Origin: Candidatus Alloclostridium intestinigallinarum
Lineage (GTDB): Bacteria > Bacillota > Clostridia > Christensenellales > UBA3700
NCBI GenBank assembly: GCA_904382605.1
Contig: CAJFJA010000009.1
Location: forward strand, 1 to 50,868
DNA length: 50,868 nt
Reading direction: 5' to 3'
The notes below the pieces were generated by a model. That model made no database searches. It had not been told where the DNA came from and saw nothing but the letters and a program-made list of their open reading frames with translations. The position numbers were made by a program, and so were the translations under genes. Below, in pieces: positions 50,720 to 50,868 of this stretch (within the stretch, counting starts at the first letter, position 1; each line of letters opens with the position of its first letter).

Positions 50720-50868
50720 GCGCCGCGCATAAGCGCCCTCCTGCGGTGTCAAGGCGCATTTTTCCGCGGGTCACGTACGGTATGCCGAACAGGAACAATA
50801 CGAACACGGTCCGGCAAAGCCGATTTCAGCCGTTGCCGTGTCGTTTGTCTTGACAATACGTAGTATTG
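50720..50868. repeat. Palindromic MITE-like element, left half, cut by the window end
   Basis: Nearly identical to the left half of the 15016 copy, from the terminal repeat through the TGTCAAG and TCACGTACG boxes, the 22 bp arm and the start of the 25 bp arm. The stretch after TGTCAAGG differs and reads CGCATTTTTCCGCG. The right half would lie beyond the window. Confidence 0.9.

Noticed and set aside
49062..50807. 581-codon leftward open frame across the group B hydrogenase
   Set aside because: Antisense shadow; the opposite strand carries all hydrogenase Cys motifs.

Overview
The window reads as chromosome of an anaerobic, endospore-forming Clostridia-like Firmicute, probably from a gut. 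It carries relatives of the sporulation genes yyaC, yabP, yabQ and sigH. It also carries two different [FeFe]-hydrogenase proteins, formate-tetrahydrofolate ligase, an Fe-S type PurF, ThyX, and glycan enzymes (GH38, GH29, a Cys-type sulfatase). The base composition is moderately GC-rich. No tRNA, rRNA, phage, CRISPR array or transposase was seen. Both window ends lie inside repeats, so it may be a whole contig whose ends are assembly breaks.

Layout. 1-2664: three tandem ~193 bp repeats, each with a leftward terminator, abut a leftward purine permease with a long leader. 2665-9229: a zinc ADH, a GIY-YIG protein, a leftward GH38 alpha-mannosidase and a leftward, apparently leaderless dNTPase. 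9230-11390: a small glycine-zipper protein, a CvpA-like protein, YyaC and two large inverted repeats. 11391-15570: ftsH, then dat-yabP-yabQ, then a 395 bp palindromic element. 15571-19683: an acetyltransferase-like gene, fhs, glnS and a hypothetical gene as one operon. 19822-22698: leftward purF, GH29 and a membrane-protein remnant. 22774-28215: pgk-tpiA, sulfatase and gpmI. 28216-28871: a short copy of the palindromic element and other repeats.

30337-41350 is an 11 kb run of thirteen rightward genes with almost no spacing. It starts with a class III aminotransferase, an FGGY kinase and two class II aldolases (a probable catabolic module). It continues into mrnC-thyX-rlmB-sigH, a lipoprotein, an Fe-ADH, a PHP phosphatase and ung. 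41402-45396 holds a leftward, apparently leaderless rRNA methyltransferase and a three-gene hydrolase/membrane/radical-SAM unit.

45489-50645 is the most striking block. It encodes a 2Fe-2S protein, a hydrogenase-like protein fused to PAS, a SpoIIE-type PP2C phosphatase, a YfcE-like phosphodiesterase and a group B [FeFe]-hydrogenase. A consensus promoter precedes it, with a Rex-like palindrome just upstream. I read it as a redox-controlled H2-sensing and signalling unit paired with an H2-turnover enzyme.

Two window-wide patterns stand out. Three genes show the same TATAAT-6 nt-ATG geometry expected of leaderless mRNAs. A family of palindromic elements shares terminal repeats, and its arms differ between copies yet stay self-complementary. 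All calls come from reading the sequence; no database search was run.
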